Source of the DNA: Candidatus Sordicultor fermentans
Lineage (GTDB): Bacteria; Atribacterota; Atribacteria; Atribacterales; Caldatribacteriaceae
Direction: 5' to 3'
DNA length: 27,131 bases
Assembly (NCBI GenBank): GCA_002385475.1
Contig: DGDO01000049.1
Span: 1-27,131, forward strand
Positions 7,031 through 14,968 of the stretch are shown piece after piece. The notes under the pieces were generated by a model, which saw only the letters and a list, made by a program, of their open reading frames with translations, was not told the origin of the DNA and made no database searches. How positions within the stretch are numbered: the first letter of the stretch is position 1; each line of letters opens with the position of its first letter. The translations under genes were made by a program, and so were the position numbers.

Positions 7031-7156
7031 CAGGAAATAATGAGTAAAAACAAGTACTTTTGAGTTTTGCTCTTTGGGGGGAGAGCGAGGAGGCTGTCTT
7101 AAAACCGCGGGCTGAGCGAAGGCAGCTTGAAGAAGGCGGGATAAAAGTATCTCAGC
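7031..7156. other. Remaining glyQ upstream region
   Basis: Between the structured RNA candidate and the glyQ promoter-like palindrome I see no gene of reasonable size. A 7-codon frame (ATG 7040 to TGA 7063) with AGGAAA upstream could be a leader peptide but may be chance. A small hairpin GCTCT 7069-7073 with AGAGC 7082-7086 has a G-rich loop. The sequence ACCGCGG at 7103-7109 recalls the end of a T-box motif, but the rest of the motif is absent. Confidence 0.4.
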
Positions 7157-7182
7157 AAACTATGCCGGTTGTGGTATAGTTT
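7157..7182 (+). promoter_or_regulatory. Inverted repeat with extended -10 element before glyQ
   Basis: AAACTATGCC (7157-7166) and GGTATAGTTT (7173-7182) form a 10-bp inverted repeat with one G-T pair. The right arm contains an extended -10, TGGTATAGT (7172-7180), placing a start near 7187, just before the AGGA ribosome site and the GTG of glyQ. No good -35 is visible. It could be an operator overlapping a promoter, or a hairpin in a longer leader. Confidence 0.4.
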
Positions 7183-7198
7183 AGTTAGCCAGGAAGCC

Positions 7199-8086
7199 GT
7201 GTATTTTCAAGACATCATTCTGACCCTCAGTGATTATTGGAAAAAAAAGGGTTGTGTTGTTGTCCAACCTTATGATGTGGAAGTGGGAGCAGGCACTATG
7301 AATCCGGCTACTTTCTTGCGAGTTCTGGGACCGGAGCCCTGGAGAGTGGCTTACTGTGAACCTTCTCGCCGTCCTGCCGATGGTCGATACGGAGAAAACC
7401 CTAACCGGCTTTATGAACATTATCAATTTCAGGTTATTATTAAACCTTCACCTTCTGATATTCAGGATTTATATTTAGAAAGCCTTTTCCACCTGGGCAT
7501 TAAGTCAGAAGAACACGATATCCGCTTTGTGGAGGATAACTGGGAATCTCCCACCCTGGGAGCCTGGGGTCTGGGCTGGGAAGTCTGGTTAGACGGAATG
7601 GAAGTTACCCAGTTTACCTATTTTCAGCAAGCCGGAGGAATAGACTTAAAGCCCATTGCTGTGGAGATAACTTATGGTTTAGAAAGAATGGCTATGTACC
7701 TGCAGGAAAAGGAAAATGTATTCGAAGTAGAGTGGAATGAATATCTGACCTATGGAGATATCCGCTGGCAAGAGGAGAGAGAGCACTCTATATCCAGCTT
7801 TGATGAAAGCAATCCTCCTGCACTTTTTACCCTCTTCGGGCTTTATGAAGGAGAAGCTAAAAGGTTGCTGGATAAAAGGTTGATTCTCCCAGCTTATGAT
7901 TACGTTTTGAAATGTTCCCATATTTTTAACCTATTAGATGCTTGTGGAGAAATAAGCGTTATGGAAAGGAACCAGTATATGGGGAAAATAAGGCAATTAG
8001 CCAATCGTTGTGCTCAACTGTATCTCGAGGAAAGAAAAGCTCTGGGGTTTCCCTTTTCTTCCAAGATAAAAACTGCTGCATCTTAG
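7199..8086 (+). CDS. glyQ: Glycyl-tRNA synthetase alpha subunit
   Basis: This is the catalytic subunit of the bacterial alpha2beta2 GlyRS, which charges tRNA-Gly. The class II core is plain: QPYDVEVGAGT, PSRRPADGRYGENPNR, FVEDNWESPTLGAWGLGWEVW and the EVTQFTYFQQAGG and ITYGLERMAMY blocks. I chose GTG 7199, giving 295 residues beginning MYFQDIILTL, because this aligns with the short N-terminus of Thermotoga-type GlyQ and has AGGA 4 bases upstream. A TTG at 7169 would add ten residues (MWYSLVSQEA) that the family does not need and would lie in the inverted repeat. glyS follows after 28 bases. Everything expected for function is present. Confidence 0.95.
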   Translation: MYFQDIILTLSDYWKKKGCVVVQPYDVEVGAGTMNPATFLRVLGPEPWRVAYCEPSRRPADGRYGENPNRLYEHYQFQVIIKPSPSDIQDLYLESLFHLGIKSEEHDIRFVEDNWESPTLGAWGLGWEVWLDGMEVTQFTYFQQAGGIDLKPIAVEITYGLERMAMYLQEKENVFEVEWNEYLTYGDIRWQEEREHSISSFDESNPPALFTLFGLYEGEAKRLLDKRLILPAYDYVLKCSHIFNLLDACGEISVMERNQYMGKIRQLANRCAQLYLEERKALGFPFSSKIKTAAS

Positions 8087-8114
8087 TGGCTCTGGACCGG
8101 AGAGGTAAGGATAA

Positions 8115-10214
8115 ATGACACAAGAAAAAGACCTTTTGTTAGAGATAGGGATGGAAGAGCTGCCTATCAGTTTAATATCTGACATTTTTCAGGAATGGGA
8201 AACTAAATTCACCCGGGGCTTTCGGGAAGCCCGCATAGATTACAAAGACCTGGAAGTGGTGGGAACCCCCCGGCGGATGACCGTTTATCTGCGGGGCGTA
8301 GCAGAAAGGCAGAACCCTGTTCTTAAAGAGATAAAAGGTCCGGCTAAAAAAGTAGGTATTTCTGAAACAGGAGAGTTTCTGGAGCCTGCTCATGCCTTTG
8401 CTCGCTCTCAGGGTATTGATTTATCCGACCTCGTGGTAAAGGAGACTGAAAGGGGGGTTTATATTTTCGGGGTGAAAAAAGAAGAAGGAAGACTGGTAGA
8501 AGAAATTTTACCCCTTCTCCTTCCCCGGATTATTTCCTCTCTGGAATTTCCTCGTTCCATGCTCTGGGGAGAAGGACAATTCCGATTTGTTCGTCCCCTT
8601 CGCTGGATTTGTGCTCTGTGGGGGGAGAAAGAGATAGTTTTCGAAATAGCGGGAGTGGTATCTTCCCGTTTTACCCGGGGACATCGCTTTCTTGCGCCAC
8701 AACCTGTGGAATTAAAAGAACCCTCTCAGTATTTTACTTCGCTGCGGGAAGCTAAAGTTATAGTTTGTCAGGAAGAAAGAAGGAAGAAAATCGAGGAAGC
8801 TCTTAGCAGGGAAGAAAAACTCATCGGGGGCCACTGGCTGAAAGATGAGAGCTTGATCCAGGAAGTAAATTTTTTAGTGGAATATCCCGATGCCGTAACC
8901 GGTCGGTTTGATTCTCAGTATCTGAAGCTCCCCCATCGAGTGCTTACCACAGTGATGAAGCATCACCAGAAGTATTTTGCCTGTGTAGATGACCGGGGGG
9001 AACTGCTGCCCTTTTTCTTTATAGTTTTAAATCGACCCCGGGAAGGGGGAGAAAAAATAGTAAAGGGAAATGAGCGAGTACTTAAGGCCCGGCTGGAAGA
9101 TGCGCTTTTTTTCTTTGAGGAAGACAGGAAAAAGCCCCTGAGGGATAGAGTAGAGGCTCTCGATGGCATAATCTTTCAAGAGTCTCTCGGGACCATGAAA
9201 CAAAAGGTAGAGCGATTAGAAAAACTGGCCCGTTACCTGGGAGAGGAGTTGGGCTTTGACTCAGGAAGGATAAAACGGGCCGAGGAAGCTGCTCATCTAT
9301 CTAAGGCAGATCTCGCCTGTGAGATGGTAAAGGAATTTCCTGAACTACAGGGTTATATGGGTAGAGTCTATGCTCTTTTAGATGGGGAGGAAGAGGAAGT
9401 GGCAATAGCTCTGGAAGAGCAATATTATCCACTACCAGGGGAGGAAATCTATCCCAGCACAGTAGCGGGGATGATTCTCTCTTTGGTGGATAAAATGGAT
9501 AATATTGTTTCCAGTTTTTCCCTGGGAAGAATCCCCAGCGGCTCTCAAGACCCCTGGGGGTTGAGGAGAATGGCTCAAGGCATTGTGAATATAATATTAC
9601 ACTGCCAGTGGTATCTGTCATTATCTCCCTGGGTAGAGAAAAATCTTCACCTTTTAAAAGAGCAGGGTCTGGGAGGGGAAAATGAGGGGATAAAAGCGGA
9701 AGTGGTAGAATTTCTGTTTAATCGCCTTCGTTCTCGTCTTCTGAGCTCCGGCTTTAATTATTCGGTGGTTAATGCAGTTTTGAACACTTCTGTTGATGAC
9801 CTCTATGAGGCTTTTAAAAAAATAGAGGTTCTGGAAAAGCTGAGAAGAGAGAGAAGGTCGTTTTTATCTGACATAGTCACCGGCTTTACTCGAGCTAACA
9901 ATATCAGCAAAGAGTTCTCCGGTAATGGAGATTTGCGAGAAGACCTCTTACAAGAGGAGTTAGAAATAGAATTATATAAAAATCTCCAGAAAGTAGAGCA
10001 AGATTTTAATCAGGCGGTGGCGGGGGGAAATTATTTCGCTGCTTTTGAAATATTTTATTCTCTTTTGCCCTTACTTAATCAATTTTTTGACCAGGTTTTA
10101 GTGATGTGTGAAGAAAAAGATTTAAGAGAAAATCGCTTAAATTTGATGAAAAAAGTGGTAAACTTGTGGAAGGATGTGGCTGACCTGTCTCAGGTGGTAA
10201 TAGAGGGAGAATAA
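8115..10214 (+). CDS. glyS: Glycyl-tRNA synthetase beta subunit
   Basis: This 699-residue subunit recognises tRNA-Gly and is required with GlyQ for aminoacylation. Family markers are LLLEIGMEELP at the N-terminus, RFVRPLRWICALWG (157-170), VLTTVMKHHQKYF (276-288) and the ARLEDALFFFEEDRKKPL block (325-342). An HD-like domain with LSKADLACEMVKEFPELQGYMG lies in the middle. A DALR-type anticodon-binding domain forms the last ~110 residues. The ATG start is preceded by an AGGTAAGG-type ribosome site. Length is typical, and the downstream ppsR-like gene starts only 2 bases after the stop. Confidence 0.95.
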   Translation: MTQEKDLLLEIGMEELPISLISDIFQEWETKFTRGFREARIDYKDLEVVGTPRRMTVYLRGVAERQNPVLKEIKGPAKKVGISETGEFLEPAHAFARSQGIDLSDLVVKETERGVYIFGVKKEEGRLVEEILPLLLPRIISSLEFPRSMLWGEGQFRFVRPLRWICALWGEKEIVFEIAGVVSSRFTRGHRFLAPQPVELKEPSQYFTSLREAKVIVCQEERRKKIEEALSREEKLIGGHWLKDESLIQEVNFLVEYPDAVTGRFDSQYLKLPHRVLTTVMKHHQKYFACVDDRGELLPFFFIVLNRPREGGEKIVKGNERVLKARLEDALFFFEEDRKKPLRDRVEALDGIIFQESLGTMKQKVERLEKLARYLGEELGFDSGRIKRAEEAAHLSKADLACEMVKEFPELQGYMGRVYALLDGEEEEVAIALEEQYYPLPGEEIYPSTVAGMILSLVDKMDNIVSSFSLGRIPSGSQDPWGLRRMAQGIVNIILHCQWYLSLSPWVEKNLHLLKEQGLGGENEGIKAEVVEFLFNRLRSRLLSSGFNYSVVNAVLNTSVDDLYEAFKKIEVLEKLRRERRSFLSDIVTGFTRANNISKEFSGNGDLREDLLQEELEIELYKNLQKVEQDFNQAVAGGNYFAAFEIFYSLLPLLNQFFDQVLVMCEEKDLRENRLNLMKKVVNLWKDVADLSQVVIEGE

Positions 10215-10216
10215 AG

Positions 10217-11077
10217 TTGAAAGAAATGAATTCGGCTTATAAAGTGAGCGATGATTTCAATATTTTTGTGATTTCTGACGGAACGGGTAAAACTGCGACA
10301 TCAATGGTACAGGCTGCTCTTTTGCAGTTTGACCTGCCTCGAGTTAACATTGTGCGTTTTGCGCGTATTCGTAGTCGAGAGGAAATATATAACATTCTGG
10401 ATATGGTGCAACCCAAAAAAGATATCATAGCTTATACGGTGGTAAATGAAGAATTAGCTCAGGCTCTACGAGTGGAATCACTTAATCGAGGGATACTGGC
10501 TCTGGATCTTCTGGGTCCGGTGGTAGAAGCGCTGAAAAAAGTCAGTTCTCGCCAGCCCCGGGGAGTGCCTGGTCTCCTCCGTCGTCAGGAAGAAGGGTTA
10601 TCCCCTAAAATAGAAGCTCTAGAGCATGCCTGGAAAGAAAGTAGCGGTTTCAGTGTTTCTAATCTGGAAGAGGCTGATGTGGTTATTTTAGGAGTGTGGT
10701 ATCCTCGCAGAGAAGAAGGGATACTGATGCTGGCAGAAAGAGGGATCAGGGCAGCATTTTTGATATTAGACCCAGCTTTACCTCTTTTCCCCAACCTGGA
10801 AGAGACAGTGGCTCACTCTGTGGATAAGCCGGTGATTGGTCTCCAGATGGATGTTGATTACCTGACCCGGGTGAGGGAAGAAAGAGTCAGGGCTCTGGGT
10901 CTGGATCGCCTCTTGTATAAAGCTGAAAAAGAGGTGGTAAAGGAAGAACTGGATTTTGCTCAGAGAGTTTATGATAAACTGGGTTGCCAGGTGATAGATG
11001 TAACTGGTTTGAGCAGTAGAGATCTGGTAAATGCAATCATGAGTCAAATTAAAAAAAAGAGGGAGGAAATGCGATGA
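10217..11077 (+). CDS. Diverged PPDK regulatory protein homologue (DUF299)
   Basis: This 286-residue protein belongs to the kinase/pyrophosphorylase family (PPDK regulatory protein; PpsR, YqfL). Members normally inactivate PPDK by ADP-dependent phosphorylation and reactivate it by Pi-dependent dephosphorylation. The N-terminal signature is present as ISDGTGKTATSMVQAALLQF (19-38), as are DLLGPVVEAL and the C-terminal GLQMDVDYLTRVREERVRALGL. However, the family's P-loop, normally GVSRTSKTPLS or GVSRTGKTPLS, reads GVWYPRREEG (159-168), and the preceding K(H/Y)DDG reads KESSG (140-144). Catalysis may therefore be lost or altered. It starts at TTG with GGGAGA upstream and ends in an ATGA overlap with ppdK, which argues for a real, coupled partner. 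Family call sure; activity unsure. Confidence 0.82.
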   Translation: MKEMNSAYKVSDDFNIFVISDGTGKTATSMVQAALLQFDLPRVNIVRFARIRSREEIYNILDMVQPKKDIIAYTVVNEELAQALRVESLNRGILALDLLGPVVEALKKVSSRQPRGVPGLLRRQEEGLSPKIEALEHAWKESSGFSVSNLEEADVVILGVWYPRREEGILMLAERGIRAAFLILDPALPLFPNLEETVAHSVDKPVIGLQMDVDYLTRVREERVRALGLDRLLYKAEKEVVKEELDFAQRVYDKLGCQVIDVTGLSSRDLVNAIMSQIKKKREEMR

Positions 11078-13737
11078 AGAAGAAATACGTCTATTTTTTT
11101 GGCGAAGGTGACGCCTCAATGAAATTACTTCTGGGTGGTAAAGGAGCAAACCTGGCGGAGATGACCCGTATTGGTTTACCGGTGCCTCCAGGTTTTACCA
11201 TCACCACGGAAGCCTGCACTCATTACTATAAGAATAACCAGACCTGGCCAGAGGGTCTGGCTGAAGAGGTAGAAAAGAATTTAAAACGCCTGGAGGAGGA
11301 AACCGGTAAGAAATTTGGTGATCCCCAGAATCCTCTTTTAGTTTCTGTCCGCTCTGGTGCTCCAGCTTCTATGCCAGGAATGATGGATACCATTCTTAAC
11401 TTGGGTCTTAATGACCAGGTGGTAGAAGGCCTGGCTCAACTCACCGGTGATCGTCGCTTTGCCTACGACTGTTATCGCCGCTTCATTCAGATGTTCGGTG
11501 GTGTGGTAATGGGAATAGGGCACGATGAATTCGAAGCCATTTTGAGTGAGGTCAAAAGAGAAGCAGGAGTCAAATTGGATGCCGATTTGGATGCCAATGC
11601 CTTGATAAAAGTGGTTGAAAGATACAAAGAGCTTTATAAAAAAGCAACCGGAGAAGATTTTCCTCAAGACCCCAAAGAGCAATTATATAGAGCTGTTAAT
11701 GCCGTGTTTGAATCCTGGAATAATAAAAGAGCTATCACTTACCGGAGGCTCCATAACATTCCTGAAGATTGGGGCACAGCAGTAAATATTCAGGTGATGG
11801 TTTTCGGTAACATGGGATTTGATTCGGGAACAGGGGTGGGCTTTACTCGTAACCCCTCAACCGGAGAGAAAGAATATTACGGCGAATATCTTTTGAATGC
11901 TCAGGGAGAAGACGTGGTGGCCGGTATCCGGACTCCCAAACCCATCATAGAGATGCAAAAAGACCTTCCTGAAGTTTTTGAAGAGCTGAAGAAAATCTAT
12001 GACATATTAGAAAAGCACTACAGAGATATGCAGGACTTTGAGTTTACCATCGAAAAAGGTAAACTTTACATTTTGCAGACTCGAACGGGGAAGAGAACTG
12101 CTCAGGCAGCGATTAAGATTGCCGTGGACATGGTAAAAGAAGGACTGATTGATGAAAAGACAGCGGTACGGAGAGTGGAGCCCGAACAAATCGACCAGCT
12201 GCTCCATCCTCGTATTGACCGCAGCCAGCCTTTGAATGTGATAGCTAAAGGTTTACCTGCTTCTCCTGGTGCAGCTTATGGGAAAGTAGTTTTTGATGCT
12301 GATGAGGCAGAGCAGTTAGCTAATAATGGTGAGAGAGTTATTCTGGTCAGCCCGGAAACTACTCCTGATGACATTCATGGAATGGCGGCAGCACAGGGAG
12401 TTTTGACCAGCAGAGGTGGAATGACCAGTCACGCGGCAGTGGTGGCTCGAGGTATGGGTAAACCCTGTGTGGCGGGTTGTGAGGCGATTAAGATTGATCT
12501 GGATAAGCGAATTTTTTCGGTCAATGGAGTGGTGGTAAAAGAAGGCGATTATATCACCATTGATGGGAGCACCGGAGAAGTGATTTTAGGGCAGGTGGAA
12601 ACCATTCCTCCTCAATTGTCTCCTGATTTTCAGACTCTCCTTTCCTGGGCGGATAAATTCCGTCGTTTAGGAGTGCGAGCCAATGCTGATACCCCGACAG
12701 ATGCTCGAAAAGCTCTGGAATTTGGAGCGGAGGGAATCGGTCTTTGCCGAACCGAGCACATGTTTATGGCTCAAGATCGTTTGCCCTGGGTACAAAAGAT
12801 GATCATGGCTCAGAGTCCCGAGGAAAGAAAAGAACCCTTATCTAAGATTGGTCCGATGCAGAAAGGGGACTTCAAGGAAATATTCCGGGTTATGGAAGGC
12901 AAACCAGTTACCATTCGTTTGATTGACCCTCCTTTGCATGAGTTTTTACCCAGCTTAGAAGAGCTCTTAGTAGAGGTGACTACTTTACGGGTTAAGGGAG
13001 TAACCGGTCCAGAACTGGAAGAAAAAGAGAAATTGCTAAAAGTAGTTCAGGGAATGCACGAGAATAACCCCATGCTGGGTTTGCGGGGTTGCCGAGTGGG
13101 CATTCTCTATCCTGACATCGTGGAGATGCAGGTGAGGGCTATTATAGAGGCAGCTTGCGAGCTATCTCAGGAAGGAGTTAAGGTTATTCCCGAGATCATG
13201 ATTCCTCTGGTTGGCCATCGCAATGAGATTATGATTTTAAAAGAAAAACTGGATGAGGTGGCACGGGAGGTTATCGATAATTATAAAGCAGATGTTAATT
13301 ACAGCTTTGGTACTATGATTGAGGTTCCCCGAGCAGCACTGGTGGCGGACCAGATTGCTGAATATGCCGAGTTTTTCTCCTTTGGAACCAATGACCTTAC
13401 TCAGATGACTTTTGGTTATAGCCGGGATGATGCGGAAGGTAAGTTTTTGTTCTTCTATGAGGAGAACGGTATACTGGAGGAAAACCCCTTCCAGGTTATA
13501 GACCAGGAAGGAGTGGGGCAACTGATGCGGATGGGAGTAGAAAAAGGTCGTAGCAGTCGTCCGGATCTAAAATGTGGAATCTGTGGAGAACACGGAGGAG
13601 AGCCAGAATCGGTGAAGTTCTGCCACGAAATTGGTCTGGATTATGTCAGCTGTTCTCCTTTCCGTGTACCTATTGCTCGCCTGGCTGCTGCTCATGCTGC
13701 TTTAGGGAGTGAAGAAGGAAAGAAATTCAACGTTTGA
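11074..13737 (+). CDS. ppdK: Pyruvate, phosphate dikinase
   Basis: This 887-residue enzyme interconverts PEP + AMP + PPi and pyruvate + ATP + Pi. The N-terminal ATP-grasp domain shows GGKGANLAEM (21-30) and SVRSGAPASMPGMMDT (91-106). The phosphohistidine domain has GGMTSHAAVVARGMGK (448-463) with catalytic H453 and the regulatory threonine T451 intact. The C-terminal PEP/pyruvate barrel has GLCRTEHMF, the SFGTNDLTQ block and the catalytic C837 in CGICGEHGG. The start overlaps the ppsR-like stop. In a fermenter using PPi glycolysis, PPDK commonly runs toward pyruvate and ATP. The nearby membrane pyrophosphatase makes PPi balance a shared theme, though that link is inference. Confidence 0.97.
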   Translation: MKKKYVYFFGEGDASMKLLLGGKGANLAEMTRIGLPVPPGFTITTEACTHYYKNNQTWPEGLAEEVEKNLKRLEEETGKKFGDPQNPLLVSVRSGAPASMPGMMDTILNLGLNDQVVEGLAQLTGDRRFAYDCYRRFIQMFGGVVMGIGHDEFEAILSEVKREAGVKLDADLDANALIKVVERYKELYKKATGEDFPQDPKEQLYRAVNAVFESWNNKRAITYRRLHNIPEDWGTAVNIQVMVFGNMGFDSGTGVGFTRNPSTGEKEYYGEYLLNAQGEDVVAGIRTPKPIIEMQKDLPEVFEELKKIYDILEKHYRDMQDFEFTIEKGKLYILQTRTGKRTAQAAIKIAVDMVKEGLIDEKTAVRRVEPEQIDQLLHPRIDRSQPLNVIAKGLPASPGAAYGKVVFDADEAEQLANNGERVILVSPETTPDDIHGMAAAQGVLTSRGGMTSHAAVVARGMGKPCVAGCEAIKIDLDKRIFSVNGVVVKEGDYITIDGSTGEVILGQVETIPPQLSPDFQTLLSWADKFRRLGVRANADTPTDARKALEFGAEGIGLCRTEHMFMAQDRLPWVQKMIMAQSPEERKEPLSKIGPMQKGDFKEIFRVMEGKPVTIRLIDPPLHEFLPSLEELLVEVTTLRVKGVTGPELEEKEKLLKVVQGMHENNPMLGLRGCRVGILYPDIVEMQVRAIIEAACELSQEGVKVIPEIMIPLVGHRNEIMILKEKLDEVAREVIDNYKADVNYSFGTMIEVPRAALVADQIAEYAEFFSFGTNDLTQMTFGYSRDDAEGKFLFFYEENGILEENPFQVIDQEGVGQLMRMGVEKGRSSRPDLKCGICGEHGGEPESVKFCHEIGLDYVSCSPFRVPIARLAAAHAALGSEEGKKFNV

Positions 13738-13743
13738 GTTTTT

Positions 13744-13770
13744 CTCCCCTGCCCCGAGGGGGCAGGGGAG
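13744..13770 (+). terminator. GC-rich hairpin after ppdK
   Basis: CTCCCCTGCCCC (13744-13755) pairs perfectly with GGGGCAGGGGAG (13759-13770) around a 3-nt loop, 7 bases after the ppdK stop. No T tract follows, so it may stabilise the mRNA 3' end or act as an imperfect terminator. A second hairpin, CCCGGGA 13786-13792 with TCCCGGG 13803-13809, follows. Confidence 0.55.
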
Positions 13771-13785
13771 AGCTGTATTGGAACT

Positions 13786-13809
13786 CCCGGGAGGAGGTAT
13801 CTTCCCGGG
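13786..13809. repeat. Second hairpin between ppdK and dgt
   Basis: CCCGGGA (13786-13792) and TCCCGGG (13803-13809) form 7-bp arms around a 10-nt loop containing GGAGG. No promoter with good hexamers was found before dgt, so dgt may be read from upstream through these hairpins. Confidence 0.5.
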
Positions 13810-13873
13810 TAGGCATTATACAAGTGAGAAGACAGCGGGCCTTTAGAGGGTAAATACAGGAGTGGGTGAGGCG

Positions 13874-14947
13874 ATGGCTAGGGAAATCGCAGACATCAAG
13901 AAATTCTGGGAAACAAAAGAAAGAGAAATATTATCGCCATTTGCTACTTTAAGCACCAGTAGTCGGGGAAGAGAAAAGGAAGAGCCAGAATGTGAGCTAC
14001 GGAATTGTTTTCAGAGAGATCGAGATCGCATCATTCACTCCAAATCTTTCCGGCGCCTGAAACACAAAAGTCAGGTTTTTTTAAGCCCGGAAGGCGACCA
14101 CTATCGTACTCGTCTGACTCATACTCTGGAAGTAGCACAAATTGCCCGCACTGTGGCTCGGGCTTTATGTCTGCAGGAAGATTTAGTGGAAGCAATCAGC
14201 TTAGGTCACGACCTGGGGCATACCCCTTTTGGCCATGCTGGAGAAGAAGTGCTTAACGAAGTTCTTCAACCTCAAGGTTTCAGGCATAATGAGCAGAGTT
14301 TAAGGGTGGTGGATTTTCTGGAAAAGGACGGAGAGGGGCTCAATCTCACCTGGGAAGTAAGAGATGGAATTGCTAAACACTCTAAAACTCTGGCTGAAGA
14401 CCTGGTTTTTAGTGTAGAGGAGCTTCCCTCTACTTTAGAGGGTCAAGTAGTGCGCTGGGCTGATGTGGTGGCTTACGTTAACCATGATATCGATGATGCC
14501 CTGCGAGGTAAAGTTATAACCGAAGATGAACTTCCTGCTTGCGCCTTGCAAGTTTTAGGCAATACCCATCGAGAGCGGATAGACCGAATGGTTAAAGATT
14601 TGATTTTAAGTAGCTTTGACCAGCCAGTGGTGAAAATGAGCGATGAAGTACGAGAAGCCACCGAGATTTTGCGCCGATTCCTTTTTAATAGAGTGTATTT
14701 GAGTGAGGAACAAAAGGTAGAAAGAGATAAGGCTAAAAGGCTGGTTAAAGAGTTATATTTCTTTTTTCTGCAGAATCCAGATATCCTGGGAAAGGAGTAT
14801 AAACTTTACCAGAAGGGAGCATCTGATTTAGAACAATCGGTTTGTGATTTTATTTCAGGAATGACGGATAGATATGCTCTATACATTTATCAAAAATACT
14901 TCATTCCCTCTTCCTGGCCGGGAGAGGGAAGAAGGAATACTACTTGA
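13874..14947 (+). CDS. dgt: dGTPase-like HD-domain triphosphohydrolase
   Basis: This soluble protein of about 357 residues belongs to the dGTP triphosphohydrolase family, which removes tripolyphosphate from dNTPs. The HD site is intact: with the ATG 13874 start, H83 (THTLEVAQIARTVARAL), H112-D113 (GHDLGHTPFGH), H116 and H121, then D178-level residues further on. RRLKHKSQVFLSPEGDHYRTR just before it is typical of the family. ATG 13874 is preferred because AGGAG (13858-13862) lies 11 bases upstream; a GTG at 13862 would overlap that site and add four residues. The bacterial subfamily often acts on several dNTPs, so the substrate is not certain. Its place ahead of dnaG and rpoD is conserved in related genomes, although hppA intervenes here. 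Confidence 0.9.
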   Translation: MAREIADIKKFWETKEREILSPFATLSTSSRGREKEEPECELRNCFQRDRDRIIHSKSFRRLKHKSQVFLSPEGDHYRTRLTHTLEVAQIARTVARALCLQEDLVEAISLGHDLGHTPFGHAGEEVLNEVLQPQGFRHNEQSLRVVDFLEKDGEGLNLTWEVRDGIAKHSKTLAEDLVFSVEELPSTLEGQVVRWADVVAYVNHDIDDALRGKVITEDELPACALQVLGNTHRERIDRMVKDLILSSFDQPVVKMSDEVREATEILRRFLFNRVYLSEEQKVERDKAKRLVKELYFFFLQNPDILGKEYKLYQKGASDLEQSVCDFISGMTDRYALYIYQKYFIPSSWPGEGRRNTT

Positions 14948-14968
14948 ATAAATAGAAGGAGGTGTATT

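Noticed and set aside
7081..7110. Possible glycine T-box motif (ACCGCGG at 7103-7109) before glyQ
   Set aside because: The preceding UGGN discriminator-pairing bulge and the terminator with a T run are not visible, so only a fragment resembles a T-box. A covariance search would settle it.
10217..11077. Pseudogene call for the ppsR-like gene
   Set aside because: The frame is intact at full length, coupled to ppdK, and conserved at both ends; only specific active-site motifs differ, which suggests altered function rather than decay.
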